From positions 124,001 through 188,000 of the forward strand of contig JARUPY010000099.1 of assembly GCA_029817715.1 (NCBI GenBank): a stretch of 64,000 nt of DNA, given 5' to 3'. Shown one piece after another: positions 47,068 to 60,200 of this stretch. The stretch's first letter is position 1. The number at the start of each line of letters is the position of its first letter. Below the pieces are notes generated by a model. The model saw only the letters and a list, made by a program, of their open reading frames with translations, had not been told where the DNA came from and made no database searches. A program made the translations under genes and the position numbers. This stretch comes from Melastoma dodecandrum. Lineage: Eukaryota; Streptophyta; Magnoliopsida; Myrtales; Melastomataceae.

Positions 47068-47463
47068 GAACGGGTTGAAGTCACGTACAAGTCAGTCAGT
47101 CAGTCTCCTTTTGAGTAGTAGTAGATCGAGAGGATGAGGATATGACGACGGCCCATGCACAACTTGCCCTAAACACAGACACGTACGTCCTTCAAATAGA
47201 TACGTACATTCCATTAATCTATTAATTTTTCAAAGTATTATTTTATCATGATATCAAAATAATAAATAATGTTCTTAAAGTTCTTAAATATCCCCCAATT
47301 GTCCGAGCACGGACGGGGGGAATCTCTCTCGATCTCATACAAACTCACTCCTTGGGCTTTGCTTACTCTTCAACCCACCTTTCATAAATTCCCTCGGACA
47401 AAAACATCAACACAGACACAACAACATCCTCCCCCCTTCCTTTCCTCCACCTCCCAACAAGAG

Positions 47464-48669
47464 ATGGACTACGAACCACGGCCCCACCGCCACCCTCGCC
47501 CCAGCGACTGCCACCACCCTTCCTTCTCCTCCTCCCTCCTCGACGCCATCTACCGATCCATCGACCAGACTGACCACGACCCCCCTCCCCCTTCCCTTCA
47601 TCGTCGGAAAGACAGCCTCACTCTTTACGACCAAGTTTTCCCTAAGGACGTCGTCGATATTAAAGGGGTCGGCAGCAGCCGACGCTCTTGCGCAGTCGAG
47701 AAGGGGTCGGCTACGGGGATAACCAGCGAGAGGTATCTTGTCGTCCGACGCGAATCGTCGGCTGGCCGGAGCTATGTGCCTGGGAATTCGAGCGGGAGCT
47801 CGTCGGACTCAAGCGGGTTCTTGTCGTCCGAGTCGGAGTTCGCTGGCTCGAGGTCGTCCTCATCCTGCTACTCTACGAAGAGGCCGAAGCCCATCCGTAC
47901 GAGCATTTCCGTGGAGGGTGCACCGACTACTGAGTTTCGGAGCTTCCTGCAAGCTCGATCTGGGGAGGAGAGTCGCGCGTCCGTCAAGGTCCCCCAGCGG
48001 GAAGGCTCAAACGTCTCAAAGGGAAGATCGATGGTAAAGTCTTATGGGGACTCAAAGAAGGTGATCAGGCAGCCGATTTCGCCCGGTGGCAAGCTCGCAA
48101 GCTTCCTGAACTCGATCTTCAACACGAAGAAGGCGAGGATCGCAGTCCCGACCCTCCCGGAACCTTCTGACAACTCCACATGCTCCTCTGCATCTTCGTT
48201 CTCTCGGTCCTGCCTGAGCGTCAAGACCCCTTCCTCCACCGCGTCTTCCTCGTCAAGGAGGAAGTCCGCGGAGAAGCGGTCGGTGAGGTTCTGTCCAGTC
48301 AGCGTCATCCTCGACGAGGACTGCCACCCCTGCGGCCACAAGAGCCTCGTCGAGGCAGCAGGGTCCAGAACCGATCTCGCCCGACGGACCACGGCAGCGG
48401 CGGCATCAGCAGTGAGGGAGTTCGACGTGGTGATGGAAGAGAACAGGAGGGTAGCGGAGGCAGCTAGGGAGATGCTGAGGAATTACCAGAAGAGGAAGGA
48501 GAGCTACGACAACGGGGACGAAGACGAGGACGACGACGACGCAGCAAGCTGCACGAGCTCCGACCTGTTCGAGCTCGACAACCTGGACCGTTACCGGGAG
48601 GAGCTGCCGGTGTACGGGACGACGAGCGTTGGCGCTAATCTTGCGATTGCTAACGGTTTAATGGTGTAA
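47464..48669 (+). CDS. BIG GRAIN 1-like protein, about 401 aa
   Basis: BG1 and its relatives are plant-specific, membrane-associated proteins that raise auxin transport and organ or grain size. The N-terminal conserved box is SFSSSLLDAIYRSID at residues 20-34. The central box is QPISPGGKLASFLNSIFN followed by TKKA. A basic stretch with RSVRFCPVSVI, an acidic run (DEDEDDDDD) before SDLFELDN, and the C-terminus YGTTSVGANLAIANGLMV complete the family pattern. Ser-rich low complexity fills the rest. The gene is intronless. The frame is open back to an ATG at 47269, which would add 65 residues; I prefer 47464 because MDYEPRPHRH lies just before the conserved box and the extra part is not family-like. 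Confidence 0.88.
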   Translation: MDYEPRPHRHPRPSDCHHPSFSSSLLDAIYRSIDQTDHDPPPPSLHRRKDSLTLYDQVFPKDVVDIKGVGSSRRSCAVEKGSATGITSERYLVVRRESSAGRSYVPGNSSGSSSDSSGFLSSESEFAGSRSSSSCYSTKRPKPIRTSISVEGAPTTEFRSFLQARSGEESRASVKVPQREGSNVSKGRSMVKSYGDSKKVIRQPISPGGKLASFLNSIFNTKKARIAVPTLPEPSDNSTCSSASSFSRSCLSVKTPSSTASSSSRRKSAEKRSVRFCPVSVILDEDCHPCGHKSLVEAAGSRTDLARRTTAAAASAVREFDVVMEENRRVAEAAREMLRNYQKRKESYDNGDEDEDDDDAASCTSSDLFELDNLDRYREELPVYGTTSVGANLAIANGLMV

Positions 48670-50713
48670 TTTGACTACTTAATCCCTGGGGGGTTTAACT
48701 TTTTAATTAGTTTGGGGGCGATTAACGGCGAGGCTGGGTTGGGGGGTTGGGGGGGGGCGGGGTGGAAGGGGTAAAGAAGGGAATTTACATTGGGGGTTAG
48801 AGGGGGTGGTAAAGGGAGGGGTAAAATGGTAAATTCAGGCGATGTTGGGGGGTACTGGGTGGGGTACACGTGGCAGGGGGTTACGGAAATAATAAGGCTT
48901 GTTTTTCTTTTCTTCTTTTTAAATTTGGGGTTTTTTTTATTTTTATTTTCCTTTTTTATTGGTGGGAGCTTTTGGCTACTTTATGTGGAGAAAATATTTC
49001 GCGTCATGTGGCAGCAGATCGGAGATGTTAATATTGGCAATGCTTTTTAAAATTATTCCATTTTAGCTTATCCCAAATGCTTTGAATGCAAGCATGCAAC
49101 ACTTGGTTCCCCTCATCACCCTATGTTAAGCTTCATTGTCATTGCCTGATGGTTGAACTTGGTTGGTGGGCTTCAGAAACAAACCACACTTGTTGTTTGA
49201 ATCATCACTTCGTTCTTAATACATAAGTTCACGTCTGCTCAGTGACATGATTACTCATAAATTGCAGGGGCAATATGATCACTCGGGAAGTCTCCATAAG
49301 AAGGGATGGAAATAATAAAGTGAAGTATAGTGAGAACCCTTCAGATATAATGTTAGTATCTCTTACAACATACGTGATGCGTCTCACTAAAGCCTCTCTC
49401 TCTCTCTCTCAGGCACGTTGTTTATTAAACATTCTTAAGTATGAATGGTAAAAAGAAGTAAGCAGCTGTAAAAACAAGTTCACACCGTGTTAGAACAATT
49501 GAATGATAAGCGAGTGTTGAAGGGGGGGGAGGGCAAAGTAGTAAAGTTGAAGGCAGATCTTCCAAACCCCTCAGTCATCATTGATGGGTGTTGGAGGTAA
49601 GAGATAAATCTTTTTCCCCATAAAATGAATTTAAAAACGAAAAAGGAGTAAAGTGTTTTTTGTCTTGTGATTTTCCTTTTTCTTTTTCCACCCCACCCTT
49701 TTTTGTTGGGGCCATTTTCATGAATTGATTGCCATGGATAATTTCCCTTCTCTCTCAATAAAAATAAAATAAAAGAAATACTAAAAAAAAGAAGAGAAAT
49801 GGGTACATACACGATTTAAGAAACTTGAAAAATAAGGGTTCAATCAGGTGATATTGTTATGATAATGACTATGTTTTGATATGTTGAGTCTTGCTTTGAA
49901 TGTATGTCGGGGAGGGGAGAGATGTAACTGTCGGGTAGCTAATGATGTGAGAAATTAAATGATTGTTTGGTAATAAAAGAAAACACGTATAAGCGAATTG
50001 ACATAAAATGAAGATGGGAAAGGAATTGAGGCTGTCTCAAAAGATGTCGACAGTTGAGTGATCTTCGGGGCGTTTGATTTTTTTTTTTTTGCTGCCATCT
50101 TTAAATTTGAAGTTCGGGTTGTCAAATCTTGTTGTCCTTCAAAGCCAAGAACATGTCAATATGGTTCCTTATTAACGACACCTTATTTTTATATCATATC
50201 AAAAGAAAACCCCTGGCAACCAACTATAATTCACCAAACTAATATCTTAACAGCCAATCGACACTCGGGTTAGGCCGCGAGAAAGCGATGCGATGCCATA
50301 GTTGGGACAACCTGTGTTTTATTTCACTAAGCACACTATTAGGCTATGTTAGTACACAAAGAAGAAGAAGCAAGGATTCCATCACTAAAAAATTTGTATC
50401 ATCGATAACTAGTTATGACGGTTGAATAAACCCATCATCATTAGTTCGTCATTTTCAAAGCAAGGGAAGATTTTTGGCCACATGCCCTTAAAGTCTATTG
50501 CCTACATATGCATAATGTTAGCCAGCTAAATCCAAATGATTACTCGTTTGATCAGATGCTTTATCACAAATCCACGACTTCTCGAATATGGCTTTTCCTT
50601 TTCTCCCCTTTCTATTCCATTCCTCTTTTTCAAAATAAACTTCAATTAGGTTATTGATCAAAACGAGGGTTTCTCGCTTTGGCTTTGACTAGTGTAGTTC
50701 CAATTTCCATGTC
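48670..50713. other. BG1-like 3' region and spacer
   Basis: 48708-48860 is very G-rich (GGGGGGTTGGGGGGGGGCGG). A (CT)n microsatellite lies at 49393-49410. The rest is AT-rich. I see no gene. Confidence 0.5.
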
Positions 50714-50718
50714 CTTAT

Positions 50719-51267
50719 TGTAAGAAAAATCAATCCAATCCAGGATCACCGCAATCGAATTTAGGACACGAAAAATTGCGGAAAACAGAGTCACATACCT
50801 GGCGCTAACGTACCTTTATAATAATCCGATTATCAATCCTTTAGCACAATTCATATTCCAGAATCATTGCCCGATTAGATCTGTAAAAATACAGGGTGAA
50901 GTCGGTGATCTGGGTCTTCCTCTCCCTGACTTGCCGACGGCCGATGGAGCACCTCTATTAGGGTTAGGGCAAGTGGGAGAGGGGACCTAGCACCTGTTAA
51001 TATAAAGTGTGACGGGTCCTTCCATCACGGGCTTACGTCAACACACTGGGCCTACACCGAATGCCGTCCAGCCCACATTAATAAGAAAAAACCGAGATGT
51101 CGCAAAAGCCCATAGATCACCCAAAACCAAAAGGGGCTATCATGCATTGTCTCATATATCGTAATACAGCCTATTTTATAAAAACTGAAATTGGTAATTG
51201 ATTATAGCCCAATAAGAATTTTATAAAAATAAAATAAAATAATAAAGGTTAAAATAAAATTCTAACA
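50719..51267 (-). repeat. 3' LTR (left copy)
   Basis: This 549-bp copy has intact TG...CA ends on the plus strand (TGTAAGAA...TTCTAACA). It is about 97 percent identical by eye to the right copy. Confidence 0.92.
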
Positions 51268-51754
51268 TTCTCCCACTTGGGCTATGATCAATTACAAAGC
51301 TTTTAAAAAACATTTTAGTTTTGAAAATGACTCTCAGGCTGTATACAATATGGCCATAGCAAAAACACAATATACGACAAACATCTCAAAAACAACCCCG
51401 ACCATCAATGCTACTAACACTGAACCATAGCCGTTGTCACACCATTTAATGGTGTTGAACAACCATGATCACAAGCGCCAGCAACACTAACGTCAATAGG
51501 TCAATGTGGTGGTGTAGCCGAAAATAACATCCCTGAATGTGATCTGAATAATGTTATTTTCGGTCGGTCCTCATCTTTCTGTAACCTTATGCCCATAATG
51601 AGCCAGAAAGACAATAGAGCATAAATGCTCTGTAAAATGTCTCATAAACCTTAATGCGCGCAAACTGTATTGTGCTTTATAAGAGACAAACTATATTGAC
51701 AAAACCGTCATACTCAAGACCAAGCACCAAGTCTCAAGATTTTCTTTAAAAAAT

Positions 51755-52085
51755 TAAATGACTCTGTAACCTTTACATTTCTCTGAAGTCGGAGTGCACA
51801 ATCCGTAACCTTTATACTTCAGAGAAATCAGAGTATACATCTGTAACCTTAATGCTTCAGAAAAGCCAAATGAAATCATCTACCTCCGTAACCTTAATGT
51901 TTCATAAAGTGAGAGAAAACCATCTCTGTAACTTGAATACTTAGTGAAACCGGAGTAGACATCCGTAACCCGGATGCAACCAAATATATCTGACATCTTT
52001 ATATTGAACCAAGGTCAGAGAATACCCTCTGTAACCTGTATACCTCGGTGATACCGGGGTAATCATCTGTAAACTTTACGCCTCA
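51755..52085. repeat. Degenerate ~40-bp tandem array inside the LARD
   Basis: The motif GTAACCTTTATGCTTCAGA and variants recurs at 51766, 51805, 51843, 51888, 51928 and 51965, with spacing of 37-45 bp. Further diverged copies follow to about 52085. Units alternate with CGGAGT or CAGAGT stretches. Confidence 0.75.
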
Positions 52086-52899
52086 AAGAGGCCAGATGAA
52101 ATAAACCGAGCACTATTGCTCTATATGTCTCAACATAAGTTTCTCGAGAAAACATTTATGATGTCATACGAGATTTACAAACTTGACATAATCGTCATGC
52201 TCAAGATAGACACCAGATCTTAAGACTTTTAACAATGTGCACATAATAAATCAGATAATCAACGATCTTCAAATCTGATATTCAACATGTACAAAACATG
52301 TTCCAAATACGACAGTTAAATAATCATGTCAATCAAATAAGACATGGATATAAGGCTCCCACTAACCAAGCAAATCAAAATAATAAATCACTTATTATAA
52401 CAATAAAAGCCAACTACGCTTCGCGTCGTATTCGTCTTGGTTAGAATTCAATCAATATTGTACCCACAACACAACAAATAATATAGGTGCTTTTATTATT
52501 TATCATCTATTTTTTCATTTTCGAAACAACACCACTCAACTAGCAAGAGTTGTGTTCGTAAGAAACCTCAACATCCAACATGACAACTCAATATAACCTT
52601 ATGTTGGACAATGCTCTAATGAGCCTTAACAAAAACTTCAACTAATGAAAGCAATCAAATGATTCAGTTGAGGAGCTCCCACTGATCTAACATATCATCA
52701 AGAATCCAAGAACTCCCACAATTTTATTAGAACATAATATTTAAAGTTCTTAATGTTACTAAATTAATTTTGTTGCTAATCAATCATCACTTAACTCGAC
52801 AATCGAGTAAATACATTTATCAATGATATAATCATAAATCAAGTGTCATGCCACTAGCATAACACAAGTCACATAAGAAGACTCCACAGAACTCAACAA

Positions 52900-53700
52900 G
52901 TGAGTCGCTTTGGCGACTAAACACCTGCAACATTATGTGAAATCTCCCATACCGGGATGCTTATCAAACCTTCCCTCCCAACTCGACAATCGAGTTGAAT
53001 ACTAGAAAAATAAATTATGTAAATCCATAAATAATGTAATATATAGTCACACAAGCAGATTTCACTGATCTCAACGAGCGAGTCGCTTTGGCAACCAAGC
53101 GCCCGTATCATCATGTGTAATCTTCCAATTCCAGGATGCTCGTAAAACCTTGTTTAGCCCACAAGCAAACAAAGTGACATACTCAAGAAATTCACATTGA
53201 TACGTAAGTGCACATTGAGATTTACCCTCTTACACAAGTCAATTTAAGACCTCTAAATTTATACATGAACCAGTGAGCAACAGATAGTATAAGGACTATC
53301 AAATAGGGACCAACCCAATGATCTCCACAGAAATACTCGAAATGCGCCAAATGTAAGAACCAGACACCTTTGGGCAGAAAGGTCCCTACACCAGTACACC
53401 CAAGTCTCTAAACGTACCATCAACAAGATTTAGAAAATCTCACCTGTCACTCCAAGCGAGCCACTTTGGCAGCCAAACACTCAAAGTACAAATATGAGAC
53501 TTCTCACTTGTTGAGAACACGTGCGATTGTAAGAAACTTTCAGCTGTCACTCTGGCTGGGCCACTTTGGCAGCCAAACAACCAGAGCACAAATCTAAAAT
53601 ATCTCACCCGGATGCACGTGCCCATGAAGCACCTCGCTTGTCACTGTAAACGAGCCACTTTGGCAGCCAAACGCTTACAGTACAGATACGAAGTAACTCC
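52900..53700. repeat. Five dispersed copies of a hairpin-prone motif inside the LARD
   Basis: GAGTCGCTTTGGCGACTAAA, GAGTCGCTTTGGCAACCAAG and three copies of GCCACTTTGGCAGCCAAAC occur near 52905, 53075, 53460, 53550 and 53650. Each follows a TCACT or TCAAC stretch. TTTGGCTGCCAAA is self-complementary, so each copy can form a short stem. Confidence 0.75.
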
Positions 53701-56685
53701 ACTTGCTCACATAATTATACACACAACTATCTTATGCATGCCAACTTAGACTAACGAGTCAAATAATGGTTCATAAGAGTCTCAAATCGAATAACAACCA
53801 TAGTTGATAAATTTACTTACTCTCTATGTATTATAAATCTTTCAAATACTTTTGGTGTATTCAAACACCTTCTAAGAGAGTAATGTTTTAAATTACATCG
53901 AAAGAATAACTACGTTTTGTCTCTATTAAATAATAGTTTTTATCCTAAAAGCTCAAGGCAATTATAGGGATAAAATATAATTATACGGATAAAGATTTCT
54001 GGTTTAACCTATCATTTCACAACTGACATAGTAGATTTCACATCATAATGACTGAGTACCAATGAATGTCTCGGCCTATGTTATTTTCGATAACCAACAT
54101 TTCATAATTGTCCTAAACTTAGAAATGGAAATCAAGATTTTATTCCATATCATATAATTTTAAAATAAAAATCCTGTTTAGCAAGTAACCACTAATGCAG
54201 AAAAAACTAGTGATGCTGTAAGAATATGGGTCCTAACCAATCATGTACTCAAAGCATGGAAGGTTTTCGCATAAAAATTTATTAAAAAAAAAAGTTCAAA
54301 TTCAATGAAGCGTTTGTTACTCAGATGCTCATCTTGTTTAATAAACCAACTAAGCCCAAAGAACCTAAAATCACAACTAGCAACACTCCCCTCTTCAGAG
54401 TTATAGGGCCACCTAGTTTCACTTGATATTCACCATGTTAATACCTCTACAATATGTCAGGACCACTGTAGTGCGTCCGTACCCACTCCCTCGGGAGCGC
54501 CCAGGTGACTGTAATAGGTAGCGACCACGAGTGACACTACCTCCTCACTCTCCTCCGACATCACAGCCGGGTACGCACCATAGTGCTAGTGGAATCGACC
54601 TCCACTCATGCGAATACAAGCGGATTAATTCAACAACAAATCAAATTCAACCGCGGCCGGGAAAACTAATTAGTCTCAGAGAAGGTTACATTTTCAGCCG
54701 ACCAATAACAGACAAACCCATTGCCCAATTTCAATTCTGTGGTCATAGAGACCCAATTTCCTCCTATTGCAATTGCCGCCAAATGGGTGAAATAGAATTC
54801 TACTCATCTCACATTTTGGCGAACCTTAGTCATCCATTCCACCATCATTTTGTTATGTAAATAAGGTTTTCAGCGCCAATAGAATATTTCTATGACAACA
54901 TAGGTAGGTGATAATCATAACATACGAAGGGCTACCCACTAACACCTTAGAAACTAGATGCTAGTAAATTGGATTCTTTTCCACCGTAAAGAGAGAAAAA
55001 AAATACACTAGTCCAATGATTGAACCTAAAATTAAATGGAAACTCTGGATAAGAAACCAAAGTCATCACAAATCATAAAAAAAAAAAAAAAACCGATGCA
55101 CTCGTGATCAGTTTACGCACATTTTAACTAGACCCAAATACAAGCATCAAGTAAGACAACTGCCATGAAAAATCTCAACCAGTAAGAAGCGGGACTTAAA
55201 CACGATACATTGAAGCCAACATCATGGCACAAAACAACCGATTCACATTGCTACCAGCACGGAATCGTCGTGAGTGGAGGATGCCGTCTCCTCACTCTGT
55301 GTGAAGGAGTATCGTGGCTATTGTCGCCCCAACCTCCGGCGACTCAATTGTTCCGATTTTATTTATTTATTTTATTTAGCCAAGAATTCAATATCAAATA
55401 ACATCGACAAAGTTATTTGAAATATGAAACCTTACTAACAAATATTTTTACATTTCCCTTTCAAAATTCTAATATTTGATCTCAAATTTACTTTCAGGAA
55501 TCCTAACCTTAATTTTTTTTTATTCATATGAAAAGAAAATATATAAAAATCTTAAAGCAGTTAAAAAAAAAAACTTAATTTTCATTATTAGTCCCAGTAA
55601 GGCAAGCTGATCGGCTAATTATCCTCAGATCTACTTGGTTAAGATAACGATTCATGAGGATTTCGAGAGTAATATTCCATAAAAATTTAAGAAAATCTTA
55701 ATATTTGACAACAATGCAATCCCATAAATAAAACTTATTTATTTTAGTATTTCAATTCACGGTGGAAATCCTCCTTATAACAAATAATCATCTCCAAATT
55801 AAGCGAACCACACCACAGCGTTTGACCAGAGATTTCGATTTCATATCTAACAGCAGCCCCAAAACAAGACCACAACAACTAACCCAAACAACAGAAGATG
55901 AAGTCGTAAAAAGTCAACAACCAAAACTCCTACCCGAATTGGACAAAAAGGGAAACGGCCTTATAAAGAAAATTGTGTGAAATGAAACAGGGTATGCGCA
56001 GGACTAGGTGCCAACCAATCCTGGGACCAATATCGGCCTCGCTGTAAATACTTACCGTCGCGTCCGCATGAGGGCACAGGGCAACATAAATTTCAGCCCT
56101 TCAATTCCCATCAGGGAAGCAACCCGTAATATCAAACAAAAACCATCTCAATGCCATTAGCATGCAAATCAACTCTCAATTTGTAAACTCCAATTAAATT
56201 ACTCTCGGTGGCCAAAGCATACGGTCCAACCACCTAACTAATCATCATCACCTTGAAGTATGGAACAGAGGGGCAACAATCAGACATTGGAATGATTACA
56301 ACCCTCAACCTCGTCCATCTATTAAGAAGTTTAGAAATTGAATTTTCAATATTTCACAGAGTAAAGCACGCCCAATCAAAGGTTTGATCGTTTATTATCG
56401 GTGAGGAAGGGAGTTAAGGATTTCCACAACCAGGGACGGAGTAATCCATGGACAGACGTCAACACCACCAGTAACCACGGAACACGCAGTTCAAAAACCC
56501 ATCGACAAACCGCGGAACATTCCTAGGTTTGACGAAGGCGGAAGCACAGAGAGAGTAGGGAAAAGTAAAAGGGTAGACGTACAAGATCATAAGCGAATCC
56601 TAATGGCGATTCGTCAGACAGAGTCATCAAACAAAGTCATACGACTTTCGATTCTAAATCGATTTACGGCTGCTCTGATACCACA

Positions 56686-57233
56686 TATAAGAAAAATTAA
56701 TCCAATCCAGTATCACCGCAATCGAATTTAGTACACGAAAAATTGTGGAAAACAGAGTCACATACCTGGCGCTAACGTACCTTTATAATAATCCGATTAT
56801 CAATCATTTAGCACAATTCATATTCCAGAATCATTGCCCGACAAGATCTGCAAAATACAGGGTGAAGTCGGTGATCTGGGTCTTCCTCTCCCTGACTTGC
56901 CGACGGCCGATGGAACACCTCTATTAGGGTTAGGGCAAGTGGGAGAGGGGACCTAGCACCTGTTAATATAAAGTGTGACGGACCCTTCCATCACGGGCTT
57001 ACGTCAACACACTGGGCCTACACCGAATGCCGTCCAGCCCACATTAATAAGAAAAAATCGAGATGTCGCAAAAGCCCATAGATCACCCAAAACCAAAAGG
57101 GGCTATCATGCATTGTCTCATATATCGTAATACAGCCTATTTTATAAAAACTAAAATCGGTAATTGATTATAGCCCAATAAGAATTTTATAAAAATAAAA
57201 TAAAATAATAAAGGTTAAAATAAAATTCTAACA
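56686..57233 (-). repeat. 5' LTR (right copy)
   Basis: This 548-bp copy is followed by the CTTAT duplication. Its inner end has a substitution (TATAAGAA instead of TGTAAGAA). The primer-binding site TGGTATCAGAGCAGCC (minus strand) lies immediately inside it, around 56668-56683. Confidence 0.92.
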
Positions 57234-57238
57234 CTTAT

Positions 57239-60200
57239 ATGAACTCACGCGCGAATCGGTTCGCCATAAACAATGCATACTTAATACGAATAAGGTTCAT
57301 GCCTAGTGGGGTTGACATAGAGTTTAATTAAATTGCATTGTGTCATTTGTTTTTCTTTTCACTAATTCTTTGTCGAAGAATAAGGAGGTCTTAGAGACGA
57401 AGCCGACGATTAAGCCTGTGATTTGAGGGGAATATTTATATTATGTGGAGGACCACTCAATCATAACAGTGTGATTTGAGGAATAAATCAAAGGGAAAAG
57501 AATATTAATGAGATTCTCTTCCCATGGCCATTTTTTCTATAGTGGGGGGGTTTAGCTTAGAATATAGGTAAAGAGAAAACTGAAAGGCTACACCTCAAAT
57601 GCCTCTATGGGTCAAAAAGGCACTGTCTATCTCACAGGCTCTAATTGCCTATTGGTTCTAAAAATGCGTGCTGCCCATTTAAAGAGGTTCGGTTCTAGTT
57701 TTAAATGCATTCCATAATAAATTAGTTAGAGGTATTTGATATGTGTATATCCCAAATGACTACGCCAAATTAACATATATTTTCAATAAATACTGGTCCA
57801 AAAAGGATTAATTAATAGCTGAGGCTCGTTAGTATTAGTCAATAAAATTATGAATGCAAATGCCCGACTTGTCCTAAGTTTAGCATAACTGGTTCTAAAT
57901 TTGCATTGGACATATATTTTTATTCGAACGCAGAGTTCTTATACAATAACTATAATATGATTCACCCAATTATAAGTACATGCCAACCTGTAATGTATTT
58001 AATTTATCGGGCCTATATTCGGAGGGAGGTAGGAACGTTTGTGGAAACGAGGACACCGACTTTTTTTTTGTTTTTCATTTTAAATAAGAAAATTGCACCA
58101 TCACCATGTATGTATAAAAGGCGCGTTTATTATGTACGCTAAAATCTCTCCTTATCATAAACGACGACGTATAAATTGTCGGATGAGAAATGTAGCAAGC
58201 TCAATCTTTAATCATAAGTGATGCATACGAGTTCTCTAATTCGATTATCAAAGAATAACGATCGATGAATATGTTCCAATGCTGTAACGAAATATCAGCA
58301 AACTTCGGGTGATATATTGTTGAAATCGTCAGGACTTGTTGCTTGATTCGACAACACTTTAGTAGATTGGTGAAGTCATCAGAACTATTGAGCTTGATCC
58401 GATAGAACGTCAGCATGCGTTACGGAGGAATACCGAGGCGATGAACGTCGACATAACTTAAATGAGCTAGAGGCAAGAATCCTTTGAGAGCCTCCTCGTC
58501 TGCCTCCTATGTGTGTTGTGCATGTCGACGAATGGTTTGTAGCTCTTCTATTTATAGGACTCGAAGGCCGATTTTAAATAGACAATTAATCGGTAATCTC
58601 CTATTAGGCAGTTTACCGTTGATCAAGCTATGGGACGTGCTTGAATTGGGCCCACTTATGTCTACGGGTAAGACCTACTAGGCTTGATACTAATCTCATA
58701 ACATGATTTGCATCGTATAACGTACACACTTACCTATAAAGAGATTAAGTTAATGATTTTTATACGTACGAAAGCACATGCATACAGGAGATTGGAATTT
58801 GATATATTTTAAATGGCCCCCCCACCTAAAACCCTTTAAATAACCCTAATGTGCCTTTATGATAAGATCCTAAATCTACAAATAGGGCTTGTAGGTGAAG
58901 TGGGTGGCCGATATAGCGTGGGTAGCATGTGGGATTCTTATAATGATCGCACTATTTTTATATTAATTTCATTTGACATTGATTTTTCTTAATCGGCGTT
59001 GTAATCTAAATGAGATAAGTAACATTCAGTGAAGTTAAATATCCACCTTATAATAGTTTTCTTTTTCCTCTTAAAAGAAATTCGAAATATCAAACACTAA
59101 TCAGTAGCTATGACCCCGTGAAATAGGGCACTGTGAGGGGATCGACATTTCCTGTCTGACGTAACATGTCGGGCCTTGCAATCGTGTAGTAGATCTGATG
59201 AAAACATAGCATTATAGAACACCAACCACCATGTGTGTGTGCATTGGACCAAATATTTTGATCAATCATTGTATCGACCCCCGTGCCATTAAATCGCTGC
59301 CCCTGTCGAATTTGTCACATGTGCGACACCATCCAACTACTATAAAAAATTTGTTAGGGAATCGTATATGCCAACCAGAGCCACACGAGCGACGTTACAT
59401 GACAACCCGAAAATACAAAGATTTGTTGCTCTCTAACCCCAATTTCATCTCTTCCCCCCCGCAAATTTCTTGCATATTTTTTTTGTGTTGGTGGTGGGGG
59501 TGATGATAATGACCGGTGCATGACACTCACCCACCATGCAACAACAACACTACTTCACTGTCCCAACCCCTCATGTTCCCCCTCTCCAACATCTAATCCA
59601 AACAGATGCTAATCTAATCGACCTAGGGTTTCGACAGTCCGCCGCTCCGGACAACGGTCACCGCCTTGCGTTGAACGCGCAATTTGTCGGAGTACCTAGC
59701 TCGTGTGGTCCTTAGCGGTTCTATGGGTACGTTGCCGGGTCGATAGCTCCCGTTAGCGCTGCCGAAAGGTCTGATGAATAGTTTACTAGGGTTTCACGAG
59801 CAATCTACTCATTCTTTGCCTTCCTGTTTTCCTTTTTGAATGGACCTCATTGATTGATATGATCGCAAATTCTGGTCGTACAAAGGGTCAGCATGTCCCA
59901 ACATCAAGTGGTGCCTTCAATTATTCGTAGAAAGAAACTACATGATAATTTAAAATGTACACCACTACATGCACGGTTGTTTTTGGGATAATAAATAATT
60001 AGGAATCAATTTAGTTGTGATCCGGACAAGAATCCCGAATGACGTGTCCATGAGGTCCTTACCGTCCTGGTACAGCTGGTTACCCCCCCCCCCCCCTCTA
60101 GTGGGTAGATGGTTCCCACATTTATTATATACTTCTTTATTTAAATTTTATTAATATTTGGGGCACAAGCGAATGAAATTGGACCTTTCTGTCATTAGCT

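Larger units (their letters stand above)
50719..57233 (-). mobile_element. 6.5-kb LTR retrotransposon without gag-pol (LARD-like)
   Basis: Two LTRs (50719-51267 and 56686-57233) flank 5.4 kb and are bounded by identical CTTAT duplications (50714-50718 and 57234-57238). Read on the minus strand, the LTR is TGTTAGAA...TTCTTACA. Next to the right LTR lies TGGTATCAGAGCAGCC, a tRNA-iMet primer-binding site. Next to the left LTR lies AAGTGGGAGAA, a polypurine tract. The element therefore points left. The internal region has no reading frame above about 110 codons and no gag, protease, reverse transcriptase or integrase motif, so it depends on enzymes of another element. By eye the LTRs differ at about 15 of 548 positions plus one indel, so the insertion is fairly recent. 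Confidence 0.9.

Noticed and set aside
47407..47634. Antisense open frame over the BIG GRAIN 1-like start
   Set aside because: Val/Gly-rich shadow of a GC-rich coding exon; no homology or separate signals.
52917..53625. Short minus-strand frames inside the LARD that read similar proteins (FGCQSG)
   Set aside because: They similarly decode the repeated CTTTGGCAGCC motif; too short and repeat-driven to be gag.
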